Shown: piece by piece, positions 46,351-55,107 of the stretch
How the letters are laid out: each line of letters starts with the position of its first letter
Numbering within the stretch: the first letter of the stretch is position 1
NCBI RefSeq assembly: GCF_026016445.1
Contig: NZ_CP096147.1
Coordinates: forward strand, 2,020,501-2,084,500
Direction of reading: 5' to 3'
Origin: Cognatishimia activa
GTDB lineage: Bacteria > Pseudomonadota > Alphaproteobacteria > Rhodobacterales > Rhodobacteraceae
DNA: 64,000 nucleotides
Notes under the pieces: generated by a model
Told to the model about the DNA's origin: nothing
The model's database searches: none
What the model saw: the letters and a program-made list of their open reading frames with translations, nothing else
Program-made: the position numbers and the translations under genes

Positions 46351-47262
46351 TTAAGCTGTTTTAGCCCAAACAGGTTTTTTGCCGATATGCTCGGTCAGGA
46401 AATCAATAAAGACCCGGACTTTGGCAGAGACCACATTGCTTTTGGGATAGATCAGCCAAAGTGCTGGCTTCTGCGCGATTTCATATTTCGGCAGCACCTG
46501 CACGAGCTGCCCTGATCCAAGCTCATCATGCACGAGCCAAAGTGAGCAGATGGATATGCCCGCGCCGGACAAAGTGGCCTGCTTTTGAGTCTGCCCATCG
46601 TTCAAAACCAAAGTGTGAGCACAACGCTTTGGATCGAAATCGGTGACAGTGCCATCTTCGGAAACCAACCCACGCGGATCTCGGTCCCGAAACGCAATCA
46701 TTCGGTGGCTATCAAGCTCCGCAGGGTCTTCAGGCGTCCCAAACCGCGCCAAATACTCTGGGGATGCACAGAGGATGCGCTTGTCATCTGCAAGTTTGCG
46801 TGCGGTCAGGCTGCTGTCCTCCAGAACAGAATTGCGCAGTGCAAGATCATAGCTTCCTTCAATCAAGTCGAACTGCGCATCCGAAAAATGCAGATCAAGC
46901 ATCAAGTCAGGATATGCGTCCATAAACGCTGGCAACAGCGGCGCTATGTAGATCTGGGCAAATGTGCTTGGCGCCGTGAACCGCAAGCGCCCACTTATGC
47001 TCGTCTGCCCTTTTCCAAGAACCGCCAATGCCGCTTCTTCCTGGGCAATCATTTCGCGGGCGTAGGGCAGAAAGTCCTGCCCCTCAAGTGACAGGGAGAC
47101 TTTGCGCGTAGACCGGTGAAGCAACTCAGCCCCCAAAAACCGTTCCAATTTGGCAATCCGAGTGCTGGCCACCGCCGGAGCCATGCCAAGCGCCCGCCCT
47201 GCTGCACTGATGTTCAGCATTTCTGCCGCCAAAACGAATAATCGTAGGGTTTGAGTCTCCAT
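46351..47262 (-). CDS. LysR-family regulator of the oxygenase cluster
   Basis: A 303-residue LysR-type regulator with the N-terminal HTH (LNISAAGRALGMAPAVASTRIAKLE, core AAGRALGMAPAVAST) and a C-terminal substrate-binding domain starting near residue 90. It is divergent from the CmcJ-like gene with 97 bases between, the classical layout for a regulator of the adjacent operon. It belongs to the subgroup near DmlR/CrgA by general appearance. Confidence 0.9.
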   Translation of the reverse strand: METQTLRLFVLAAEMLNISAAGRALGMAPAVASTRIAKLERFLGAELLHRSTRKVSLSLEGQDFLPYAREMIAQEEAALAVLGKGQTSISGRLRFTAPSTFAQIYIAPLLPAFMDAYPDLMLDLHFSDAQFDLIEGSYDLALRNSVLEDSSLTARKLADDKRILCASPEYLARFGTPEDPAELDSHRMIAFRDRDPRGLVSEDGTVTDFDPKRCAHTLVLNDGQTQKQATLSGAGISICSLWLVHDELGSGQLVQVLPKYEIAQKPALWLIYPKSNVVSAKVRVFIDFLTEHIGKKPVWAKTA

Positions 47263-47359
47263 ATTTTATACTTTTTCGGAATACTGAAATCATTTCCAGC
47301 CCGTTTTTATATTTTTTCACTGCTTTAAGTCTGATGCAACACGGAAGCAGGAGCCTCTT

Positions 47360-48139
47360 ATGACAAGAACAGCGATGGTTAATTACCATGTCCACAAACC
47401 GCATAGGCAAGCATTTGAGCTGGATGCCGGTGGTATTGTCGGCAATCTCATATCACCTGAGCTCGCTCCGACAGAAGTGACCGTTTATGATGAACGGGGC
47501 GTTGGGGCCGCGACGACATTTGAAGGATCATCTGTCGGCTTCAGCAGCTTCCCAACAGCTGTCACACAATTTGACAACACAGCGAATTGGCGCGCGACAT
47601 ACGATCAAGAGCTGACCAAGCTTTTGACCAGCGAGCTTGACGCGAAAGAAGTGGTGATCTTCGACCATACCGTTCGCCTTGATGACCCGGACGCAGATCG
47701 AAAACCCGCACGAAATGTGCATAGCGACTATAGCCTGCACGGCGCGAAACAGCGGATCATTGATATCCTCGGCGAAGGCACCGCCGAAGAGTGGAGCCAA
47801 GGGCACTACGCTTTCATCAATGTCTGGCGCCCGATCGACAATCCTATCAACTCTGCACCGCTGGGTTTCATCCTGCCAGAGAGTGTGGCCGATGACGACT
47901 GGATATTGCTCGACCTGATCTACCCGGATCGCAAAGGGCAGATCATGGGATTGGCCGCGAACCCGGATCATGAGTGGATTTATATGTCAAAGATGACCCC
48001 GGATGATGTCGCGTTTTTCAACATCTACGACAATCGCGGCCGCGCCTCTATCGCGCATAGCGCTTTGGACATGATCGAAGATCCCAACGTGTCCAGCATT
48101 CGCAAAAGCATCGAAAGCCGCACGCTGGTGCGCTTCTAA
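47360..48139 (+). CDS. CmcJ/NvfI-family iron-dependent oxygenase-like protein
   Basis: A 259-residue protein of the CmcJ/NvfI family, related to 2-oxoglutarate/Fe(II) oxygenases of cephamycin and fungal terpenoid pathways. The family's HxD is NVHSDYS near 114-120 and the distal His is in RASIAHSALD near 230-239. WRPIDNPINSAPLGFIL and the preceding INVWRP block are typical. It opens the LysR-controlled operon CmcJ-SDR-2OG oxygenase. The substrate is unknown. Confidence 0.82.
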   Translation: MTRTAMVNYHVHKPHRQAFELDAGGIVGNLISPELAPTEVTVYDERGVGAATTFEGSSVGFSSFPTAVTQFDNTANWRATYDQELTKLLTSELDAKEVVIFDHTVRLDDPDADRKPARNVHSDYSLHGAKQRIIDILGEGTAEEWSQGHYAFINVWRPIDNPINSAPLGFILPESVADDDWILLDLIYPDRKGQIMGLAANPDHEWIYMSKMTPDDVAFFNIYDNRGRASIAHSALDMIEDPNVSSIRKSIESRTLVRF

Positions 48140-48191
48140 ATTTCTCAGACGTATGGCGGACCTCCGCTCCTCAAAACTCCAAAGGACGACC

Positions 48192-48980
48192 ATGACCAAA
48201 ACTATTCTCATCACAGGCGCTACCGATGGCATCGGTCTAGTGACCGCTAAGAAACTGGCCGCCGAAGGACACACAGTCCTTTTGCATGGCCGTAGCAAGG
48301 CGAAGCTCGAAAATGCGGCCAAAGAAGTCGGCGGTGGACCGGAAACCTACATCGCAGATCTTTCTAAGATCGCCGATGTTCACGCTCTTGCTGCTGATAT
48401 TCGAGAGAGCCACGCCACGATTGATGTCATCATCAACAACGCCGGCGTTTTCAAACTCCCTAACGCAAAAACTGCGGAAGGATTTGATACGCGTTTCATG
48501 GTCAATACATTCGCGCCTTACATTCTGACTGAGGCTCTGTTGCCAATCCTGTCCAAGGGCGGCCGGATCGTGAACCTCTCCTCCGCCGCACAAGCCCCTG
48601 TCGACCTGCAGGCCATGCTTGGCCAGCGGCAACTTGACGACATGGGTGCCTACGCTCAAAGCAAATTGGCAATCACCATCTGGTCGCATGAACTCGCACA
48701 GGAACTCGGTGAAAATGCGGTCGTCGTGGCAGTCAACCCAGGCTCATTGCTGGCTTCCAAGATGGTCAAAGAAGGGTTTGGCGTCGCCGGCAACGATCTG
48801 AACATAGGTGCGGACATTCTGATCGCGGCGGCTCTGGGAAATTCTTTTGCAAACGCGTCAGGCAAGTACTTTGACAATGACAGCCGAACCTTTGCCTCCC
48901 CGCATTCAGCGGCCCTAGATGCAGACCATCGCGCACAGGTGATGCAGGGCATCAAAGACGCCGTAGCGCGGCTTGGTTAA
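48192..48980 (+). CDS. Short-chain dehydrogenase/reductase
   Basis: A 262-residue SDR with cofactor motif TGATDGIG near residue 8-15, NNAG (IIINNAGVF-like, here VIINNAGVF), catalytic Ser in NLSSAAQ and YAQSK near 158-162. GGACGACC precedes the ATG at 48192; the frame is open 13 codons earlier. It sits 52 bases after the CmcJ-like gene and before the 2OG oxygenase, probably one transcript. The substrate may be an alcohol or ketone made by one of the oxygenases. Confidence 0.9.
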   Translation: MTKTILITGATDGIGLVTAKKLAAEGHTVLLHGRSKAKLENAAKEVGGGPETYIADLSKIADVHALAADIRESHATIDVIINNAGVFKLPNAKTAEGFDTRFMVNTFAPYILTEALLPILSKGGRIVNLSSAAQAPVDLQAMLGQRQLDDMGAYAQSKLAITIWSHELAQELGENAVVVAVNPGSLLASKMVKEGFGVAGNDLNIGADILIAAALGNSFANASGKYFDNDSRTFASPHSAALDADHRAQVMQGIKDAVARLG

Positions 48981-49014
48981 GCCGCAACCACTTACAATAG
49001 CTAGAGAAACGACA

Positions 49015-49923
49015 ATGCAAACAAATGCACTTGAACAGGCACGCTCTGTAGAACGGCCAACCCGCGACGAGCAGCTGATGCGCGCGCCATCGGTTCAACG
49101 TTTTTGGGCCGACAACCGGAACCTTCTTCAAGAGGCTTGGTCGGAATGGGAAAACAATGAAGCCGAAGGTTTGGGGCCGGACGACAGCCTATATGACCCT
49201 CATTTGCGCGCAGCTGTTGAGCAAGCGTGGCAAAACCCAAGCTCCGAGGCCGCGGTCAAGGATCTGTGGGAGGAAGTCTTCCCTGGTGTCTATAAGGCTC
49301 AATTCTTCGACCCAGAACAGCTAAGGTCCTTTCGGGACTACCTTGAGAACGTCGCGGATGCGGGCATCCCTCTTCGTCCTCCCTATGGCATCTCGCTGAA
49401 CCGGGGCGGTGCGATGTTGGACAGTCGGTCGGAAGGTTTCCTTGCCGCGCCACAGTTCCAATCGTTCTACCAAGGTCTGATGAACAGCTACATGCGCCCA
49501 ATCTCGCGGCTCTTGTTCCCGGATGTCATGGGGTATGACACGCAGACCTTTGGGTTCTCGATCCAGTGGCAAGCCGACAAAGACACCTCGCTGCGCGCGC
49601 ACACGGATGCATCAGCAGTTACGCTGAACATCAATTTGAACCTGCCCGGAGAAGACTTCTCAGGCTCTGGTGTCCGCTTTTTCGACCGCGCAACACGCCG
49701 GGTAGAAGAGTTGACTTTCGCACCAGGCACCGCCCTGATCCACCACGGCAGTGTACCGCATGAATCCATGCCAATCACTGAGGGCGAACGTTCAAATATC
49801 GTGCTTTGGCTCTATGGCGATCACGGAGCCATTCCACCGCTAGGCACCGATGCAAAACCGGTGTCGCCGCAGGAACGCTGGACCACTCCATCGATTAAAA
49901 ACGATGGTTTTGCACCCTTCTAA
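49015..49923 (+). CDS. 2OG-Fe(II) oxygenase-like protein
   Basis: A 302-residue protein with a prolyl-hydroxylase-type jelly roll in its second half: iron ligands HTDAS near 196-200 and HGSVPHESMP near 243-252, followed by GERSNIVLWLYG with the Arg that should bind 2-oxoglutarate. The N-terminal half is helical and not recognised. The start at 49015 is preferred over an upstream frame that overlaps the SDR gene. It is the third gene of the LysR-linked cluster. Confidence 0.8.
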   Translation: MQTNALEQARSVERPTRDEQLMRAPSVQRFWADNRNLLQEAWSEWENNEAEGLGPDDSLYDPHLRAAVEQAWQNPSSEAAVKDLWEEVFPGVYKAQFFDPEQLRSFRDYLENVADAGIPLRPPYGISLNRGGAMLDSRSEGFLAAPQFQSFYQGLMNSYMRPISRLLFPDVMGYDTQTFGFSIQWQADKDTSLRAHTDASAVTLNINLNLPGEDFSGSGVRFFDRATRRVEELTFAPGTALIHHGSVPHESMPITEGERSNIVLWLYGDHGAIPPLGTDAKPVSPQERWTTPSIKNDGFAPF

Positions 49924-49932
49924 AACAAAGAT

Positions 49933-49957
49933 AAGGCGATTGAAGTTCAATCGCCTT
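49933..49957. terminator. Hairpin between the 2OG oxygenase and Hint genes
   Basis: A 10-base stem AAGGCGATTG/CAATCGCCTT with a 5-base loop separates two convergent genes. A run of T is weak on both sides, so termination is likely but not certain. Confidence 0.6.
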
Positions 49958-49986
49958 GTCCGCTTAGTACTTTCTACGATGTGTGT

Positions 49987-51048
49987 TTAAGCAGCCTCGT
50001 GACGCAGGATTGCTGCCTCTGAAGCAGTCAATTGGCGTCTCGCGTGATCGCCATAAGTATAAGGCCGCGCTTCCAATTCTGGGTTCAGACCCAAAAGCCG
50101 TTCTCTGTCTTCGGCATCCAGAGCTGACATAGCGGCATCAGCCGGATGGAAGCTTTCGGTCTCTACCCCGTTCGCGAAAATGATCTCATGCTGCGGCAAC
50201 ATAAGATGCATGTATGTCACCTCTCGAGAGCGATAATCCAAAGTCACCGACTGCCCATTTTCGAGCTGGCGCGCAGAGACCAAAACCTCAGGCGTATTGA
50301 ACAATGCGCGGGCAACCTCGCCACGTACCAAGACGCGATGTTCAGGAGAAACCACCAGCTCGCGACGCGGCCAATCATGCCCCAAAGCGCCGGGACGAAT
50401 GCGAATTGGGCGCAGTTTTGGTAACGCAAAGAGGCGCGCGCCTGTCATGCGGCGCGACCCGATCCATTGCACCTCCTGCGCACCGTTGTCCTTGGTGACA
50501 ACAGCATCGCCTTCGCGCAACTGCTCGATCGGCACTGGTCCGGTTGGCGTTTCAATCAAAGTGCCCGGTGTGAAACAGATCACCCGTGCGGTTTCTGGAT
50601 CAAGAGGATCATCGATGGCCGCATCCAACGAATGATGCACAACCCACAGATCAACGCCCTTTGGTGGAATTTGGTCAACAAACATCAAGAGCGGCGCGCC
50701 CTGCTCAACGTTGATCAGCGTCACGGTGTAACTTTGCTGGCCATCAGACACAACAAAAGAGCTGTCCTGCAGCGTTTCATCAACATCGATGTCCTGAATG
50801 CGATTTGTGCCCGTCATGGCCGCGCCAACAAGTTTGCGCACCATGCGAGCCGCCTTGCGCCGCAAGATCATTTCGCTTTCGCCACGCTCTAGTCGCAACA
50901 AGTCCGTTGGGCCATCAACCCGAACGGCGTCCCCACGCCAAGACCACACTGCGCCTTTCTGAATTGCGCTTAAGGGTGCAGTCCCAAGACCATCAACTTC
51001 TGTTTGCGACCAGGAAATGACGAACGTGCCAAGAAAGCCCGCTCCCAT
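49987..51048 (-). CDS. Hint-domain protein (Hedgehog/intein type)
   Basis: A 353-residue protein. Residues about 160-300 form a Hint_2 domain beginning at a Cys (ICFTPGTLIETPTGPVPIEQLREGD, core CFTPGTLI) with the later block VSPEHRVLVRGE and HLMLPQHEIIFANGVETESF. Such stand-alone Hint proteins are common in Rhodobacterales. Whether the Cys performs self-cleavage is unknown. No signal peptide is obvious, and the N-terminal 150 residues are not recognised, although they may form the passenger region. Confidence 0.82.
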   Translation of the reverse strand: MGAGFLGTFVISWSQTEVDGLGTAPLSAIQKGAVWSWRGDAVRVDGPTDLLRLERGESEMILRRKAARMVRKLVGAAMTGTNRIQDIDVDETLQDSSFVVSDGQQSYTVTLINVEQGAPLLMFVDQIPPKGVDLWVVHHSLDAAIDDPLDPETARVICFTPGTLIETPTGPVPIEQLREGDAVVTKDNGAQEVQWIGSRRMTGARLFALPKLRPIRIRPGALGHDWPRRELVVSPEHRVLVRGEVARALFNTPEVLVSARQLENGQSVTLDYRSREVTYMHLMLPQHEIIFANGVETESFHPADAAMSALDAEDRERLLGLNPELEARPYTYGDHARRQLTASEAAILRHEAA

Positions 51049-51144
51049 GTTCCGTGTCCTGCCTCAAATTCTTATTGGGCTGACGTTAACAAAAGTGATT
51101 CGCTCTGGGAAGCCCCTAAAGAATCTCGAATTGATACCAGTGGT

Positions 51145-52065
51145 TTAAAAGTCAAACCGTATACGCACCGCACCAACGACCTGGCCCTCGTCCTGGCCGG
51201 TAAACTCTGGGCTCAGCCAAGTCGCACCATAGTAGACGCTGGTGCTCTCACCCTGCCAGTTCATGCCGATGCGATACCGTTCACGGGTGTCTTCAATTGT
51301 GACGCCGGAAGATGCGGGCAGATAGATCGAGCTTTGAACAACGGCAAAATCAGCGCCTGCCAGAAATGACCAACCGGGGCGGTTCTGATATGTTGTCTGA
51401 TAGCGCTGGCCGCTGACAGGATCGCGCACCAAAAGTTCGTCATGGCCAAATTGACCCAATGTGAAATCAAATCCCGCACGCAGCAGTGTTTCATCCCCTG
51501 CCCGTGCTTCGACAAATGGGCGCAGACGCGCGTTCTCGCTGAGTTCGTAAATATAACCAACTTCAGCAACCCCGGTGAGGGCAAGCTTGTTGCCAACCTG
51601 ATTATTGAGAACCGTGTCAGACGGTTCAGCAACAGAAAAGGCATTGTGTAGCCAAGTCTGTATATCACCAATCCCCGAGCTCGGACCGACGAGAGTCAGA
51701 TCAGCACCGAGAGCGATGTCAAAGCCGCTGCGCTCAAAATGAGTATGCGCACCAATGGACAAAGCACCTGCATAAGGACGATCCGTTGGATCTGGGCTCT
51801 GCAAATTATCTGGAGCAATCACTTGCCCCATAATCCGCATCTCGATCAGGTCGCCAAAACCCTCAGGACGTTGGCCTCCCCAAGGTTGACCATAGAGATG
51901 GCTGCCAACAATCGAGCCAGACCGCCAACGGTCTTGCCCATCCCCCAGAAAGTCGTTCACAATCAGGCGGCCATAGCCAATCTGTTCAGCCTCTGCTTGC
52001 ACTGCAATGCTGCTTGCGCCGCCAAAAACAAGGCTTGCTGCCAAAATCGTCTTAAGAATTCCCAT
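51145..52065 (-). CDS. LpxR-family outer-membrane protein (lipid A 3'-O-deacylase-like)
   Basis: A 306-residue beta-barrel protein with signal peptide MGILKTILAASLVFGGASSIAVQA. Key LpxR features are VNDFLGDGQDRWRSG (with the Asn-Asp pair used in catalysis in Salmonella LpxR), DPTDRPYAGALSIG and the C-terminal barrel strand ending in Phe (VGAVRIRFDF). The start at 52065 follows AGGACGACC; the frame runs on to 52155 without a signal peptide at that end. It may alter lipid A acylation. The activity is inferred from family only. Confidence 0.84.
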   Translation of the reverse strand: MGILKTILAASLVFGGASSIAVQAEAEQIGYGRLIVNDFLGDGQDRWRSGSIVGSHLYGQPWGGQRPEGFGDLIEMRIMGQVIAPDNLQSPDPTDRPYAGALSIGAHTHFERSGFDIALGADLTLVGPSSGIGDIQTWLHNAFSVAEPSDTVLNNQVGNKLALTGVAEVGYIYELSENARLRPFVEARAGDETLLRAGFDFTLGQFGHDELLVRDPVSGQRYQTTYQNRPGWSFLAGADFAVVQSSIYLPASSGVTIEDTRERYRIGMNWQGESTSVYYGATWLSPEFTGQDEGQVVGAVRIRFDF

Positions 52066-52297
52066 GGTCGTCCTGCTCGCTATCGTTGTGGGCACACTAC
52101 CCGCTTTTGGCGCAAAGAAAAGCGAGCGAACAGCGGCTTTAACGCGACGTGGCAATCTGGGAACACTTGCACAGGCCTGGGCGGACCGATAAGCCGCTTA
52201 AGGGGGATGTTTGCAACTGACGCGCTGCATACATCAGTACCGAAATTGCCTCTGGAGTAATTGCTGTGAGGCTCAGGACAAGTGATGGGAGTTGCAC

Positions 52298-53704
52298 ATG
52301 GCCGTGGCCTCAATGGGTTTGATTGGAGTTGGGACAATGGGCAGTGCCCTGGCGTTGAATATCGCCGAAAACGGACACCCGATTGCGCTCTACAATCTTG
52401 ATCCCAGCACCATCGACGCTCTGATCTCTGAAGCTGGTGAACTTGCCTCTAAACTCACCAAGACCGAAAGCCCTGCTGACCTCGTCTCCAAAATGTCAGC
52501 TCCCCGTGCGATCATCTTGCTTGTCCCCGCTGGCGCGCCGGTTGATGCCACGATTGATGCCCTCCTTCCGCATCTCGCGCCTGGCGACACAATCATCGAC
52601 GGCGGTAATAGCGATTTTCGCGAAACGCAGGCGCGCACCGCAAAAGTGGAAGCCGCAGGTTTCAATTTTCTGGGTGTCGGCGTTAGTGGCGGCGCCGAAG
52701 GCGCACGTCGCGGTCCATCCATGATGGTTGGTGGATCGCCCAGCGCCTGGGAGCCAATTCGACCTGTTCTGGAAGCCATCGCCGCGAAACACGAAGGCGA
52801 CCCATGCGTGGCCCATCTTGGCCCAGATGGCGCAGGGCATTTCGTGAAAACTGTTCACAATGGCATCGAATATGCCGACATGCAGTTGATTGCAGAAACC
52901 TATGGCCTGCTTCGTGATGGAGAGGGCCGAGCTCCTGCAGATATTGCACCTCTGTTCGACCGTTGGAACGAAGGCGCGTTGCGCAGCTACTTGACAGAAA
53001 TCACAGGGAAAATTCTAGCCGCTGTCGACCCAAATACGGGCAAACCCGTTGTTGATGTGATTGTGGACAAAGCAGGCCAAAAAGGCACCGGACGTTGGAC
53101 GGTTATCGAAGCCATCCGCATGGGGCAATCCGCCTCCATCATCGAAGCCGCTGTCGGCGCGCGCGTATTGTCCTCCGAACGCGATACCCGGCAAGTGGCT
53201 GCAAACATCCTGAATGCAGAACCGGAAACTGATGACGTCAGTTTCAATGAAGCTGATCTAGAATCTGCGCTCCTATCCGCACGTATTCTGGCCTATGCGC
53301 AAGGGTTCCGTATTCTACATGCCGCGTCAGATGAATTTGGCTGGGATCTTGATTATGCCCGCGTTGCTGAGATCTGGCGTGAGGGCTGCATTATCCGTTC
53401 AGCCCTGTTGGATGACATTGCAACCGCCTTCCGAGGTGATCTCCCTGAGGGGCGCCTGATCCTGTCAGACTTCTTTGCGCCTCTCTTGGCCAAACATATC
53501 GGCGCCCTGCGTCGTGTGGTAGCTCAGGCTGTTTTGGCAGGGTTGCCCGTACCAGCGCTTTCATCGGCTTTGTCATGGTATGACGAAATCCGTCAGGCGC
53601 GCGGCACTGCCGATTTGATCCAAGGACAAAGGGATTTCTTTGGGGCGCATAGCTTCCTGCGTTTGGATCAGGAAGGCTCCCATCACGGACCATGGCGCAG
53701 CTAA
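52298..53704 (+). CDS. gnd: 6-phosphogluconate dehydrogenase, decarboxylating
   Basis: This enzyme converts 6-phosphogluconate to ribulose 5-phosphate with NADP. The 468-residue protein has LIGVGTMGSALALNIAENG (core GVGTMGSALALN) at the start, the substrate motif GVSGGAEGARRGPSMMVGG (core SGGAEGARRGPSMM) and HFVKTVHNGIEYADMQ. ATG at 52298 follows GGGAG; a TTG two codons earlier is ignored. Many marine Rhodobacterales use the Entner-Doudoroff route, so this gene supplies NADPH and pentoses. Confidence 0.95.
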   Translation: MAVASMGLIGVGTMGSALALNIAENGHPIALYNLDPSTIDALISEAGELASKLTKTESPADLVSKMSAPRAIILLVPAGAPVDATIDALLPHLAPGDTIIDGGNSDFRETQARTAKVEAAGFNFLGVGVSGGAEGARRGPSMMVGGSPSAWEPIRPVLEAIAAKHEGDPCVAHLGPDGAGHFVKTVHNGIEYADMQLIAETYGLLRDGEGRAPADIAPLFDRWNEGALRSYLTEITGKILAAVDPNTGKPVVDVIVDKAGQKGTGRWTVIEAIRMGQSASIIEAAVGARVLSSERDTRQVAANILNAEPETDDVSFNEADLESALLSARILAYAQGFRILHAASDEFGWDLDYARVAEIWREGCIIRSALLDDIATAFRGDLPEGRLILSDFFAPLLAKHIGALRRVVAQAVLAGLPVPALSSALSWYDEIRQARGTADLIQGQRDFFGAHSFLRLDQEGSHHGPWRS

Positions 53705-53723
53705 GTTATAAATAGGAGGCAGG

Positions 53724-54332
53724 TCAGAACAGCCCTGCTTCCTTTGCGATCATCGCCGCATGAGTCCTGTTTTTGGCCTCAAGCTTTTTGCAAAGCGTCC
53801 GGACGTGCAGCTTGATTGTGACCTCTTGCAGGTCCAACTCGCGTGCGATTTCCTTGTTTGCCAATCCACGGCACAATCCGTTCAAAACCTCGGCCTCGCG
53901 GCGGCTGAGTTGCTGCGCGAGCGGGTTCTGATCTGCGTTCCCAGCCATATGGGAAACCGGCACGAAAGTCTCACCCGCCAGCATAAACCGTACGGCATGT
54001 ACTAGGCTCTGGGCGGTCATGGTTTTCGGCAAATACCCAATGGCGCCACGATCAACCGCATCCTGCGCCAAATTAGCAGGTGCATTGCCTGACAGAATGG
54101 CCACGCCTTTTGCAACGCCAGCTTCAATGGCCTTGTCCAACCCTTCCAACCCCATCATGCCGGGCATGTTGTAATCGAGCAAAAGCAGATCAAAAGGCCC
54201 CTGCTCCGCGCCGACCTTCAAGGTCTCTGGCAACGAACTGGCTAAGGCCACTTCAGCCCCTCCGGCATTTTCCAAATAGGCCGAAAGGGTCTCTCGAACC
54301 AAATCATGGTCATCAGCAATTAATATGCGCAT
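53724..54332 (-). CDS. LuxR/FixJ-type response regulator
   Basis: A 202-residue response regulator. The receiver domain (about 1-120) has the acidic pair DD at 7-8, the phosphorylated Asp 53 (LLLDYNMPG) and Lys in the LPKTMT block. The C-terminal HTH (about 135-200, SRREAEVLNGLCRGLANKEIARELDLQEVTIKLHVR by its core GLANKEIARELDL) is LuxR-like. It is divergent from the SUOX-fold/hybrid kinase pair and is the probable output of that phosphorelay. A start 4 codons earlier is possible. Confidence 0.88.
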   Translation of the reverse strand: MRILIADDHDLVRETLSAYLENAGGAEVALASSLPETLKVGAEQGPFDLLLLDYNMPGMMGLEGLDKAIEAGVAKGVAILSGNAPANLAQDAVDRGAIGYLPKTMTAQSLVHAVRFMLAGETFVPVSHMAGNADQNPLAQQLSRREAEVLNGLCRGLANKEIARELDLQEVTIKLHVRTLCKKLEAKNRTHAAMIAKEAGLF

Positions 54333-54583
54333 GGTAGCAACCATCGTAGAGGCTTTTGACGCGCTATAGCGGGTTCGGACTAATTGGTCACCTGATTATG
54401 TTGACCCCACAGAAGCGCGTCGGTTGAAATCTCAGGTTGAGCTTAGCGCGAATCTTCTACCGATGGCTATGACTTTTGGTGACCCTCCTATCCTTTCGGG
54501 TATAATTCCCTGCATTTGAACAGGTTCATTGTTGCTCTAGCTGTGGCACAAAATTGGGGTGAAGCGAATTGAAGGCCTTGATA

Positions 54584-55090
54584 ATGATCTTGAAAAGATT
54601 TCTCGCGCTGTGTGTTGTTCTTCTTTTGCCCGGTGTATCTGCCGCCGAAGAAATCACGGCCCCATCTGGCCCAGTGATCTTAACGGTCACCGGTGACATC
54701 GCACGCACCAATGGAGAGGGTGCTGCACATTTTGACTTGCAAATGCTTGCCGAAATGCCTGTCACAACCTTTGAAACCACAACCATCTGGACTGAAGGTG
54801 CACAGCTCTTCACAGGTGTTGAATTGCATACGCTCGCGGAAAAGCTGGGTGTGCAGGGCGATCACTTGGTGGCCAGCGCCATAAATGACTATCACGTGGA
54901 AATACCCATGACTGACGCACAAGTCGGGGGACCAATCCTCGCCTATATGCGCAACGGTGAAGTCATGTCTGTGCGCAACAAGGGACCATTGTGGATCGTA
55001 TATCCCTATGATTCAAATGTGGCCTACCGAACCGAAACCATTTACTCGCGCAGCATATGGCAGCTGGATCGGATCAAGGTCATGAAATAG
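54584..55090 (+). CDS. SUOX-fold (molybdopterin-binding-like) periplasmic protein without Mo-ligand Cys
   Basis: A 168-residue secreted protein with signal peptide (ILKRFLALCVVLLLPGVSAAEE) and a domain like the oxidoreductase molybdopterin-binding (SUOX) fold: TVTGDIARTNGEG, FTGVELHTLAEKLGVQ, ASAINDYHVEIPMTD, GPLWIVYPYDS, and a final YSRSIWQLDRIKV. The mature part has no cysteine at all, so the Cys that ligates molybdenum in true SUOX enzymes is missing. It is followed 17 bases later by a hybrid histidine kinase. A ligand-sensing partner of the kinase is more likely than an enzyme. Confidence 0.78.
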   Translation: MILKRFLALCVVLLLPGVSAAEEITAPSGPVILTVTGDIARTNGEGAAHFDLQMLAEMPVTTFETTTIWTEGAQLFTGVELHTLAEKLGVQGDHLVASAINDYHVEIPMTDAQVGGPILAYMRNGEVMSVRNKGPLWIVYPYDSNVAYRTETIYSRSIWQLDRIKVMK

Positions 55091-55107
55091 ACTCGCGCCG
55101 GGGCAAT

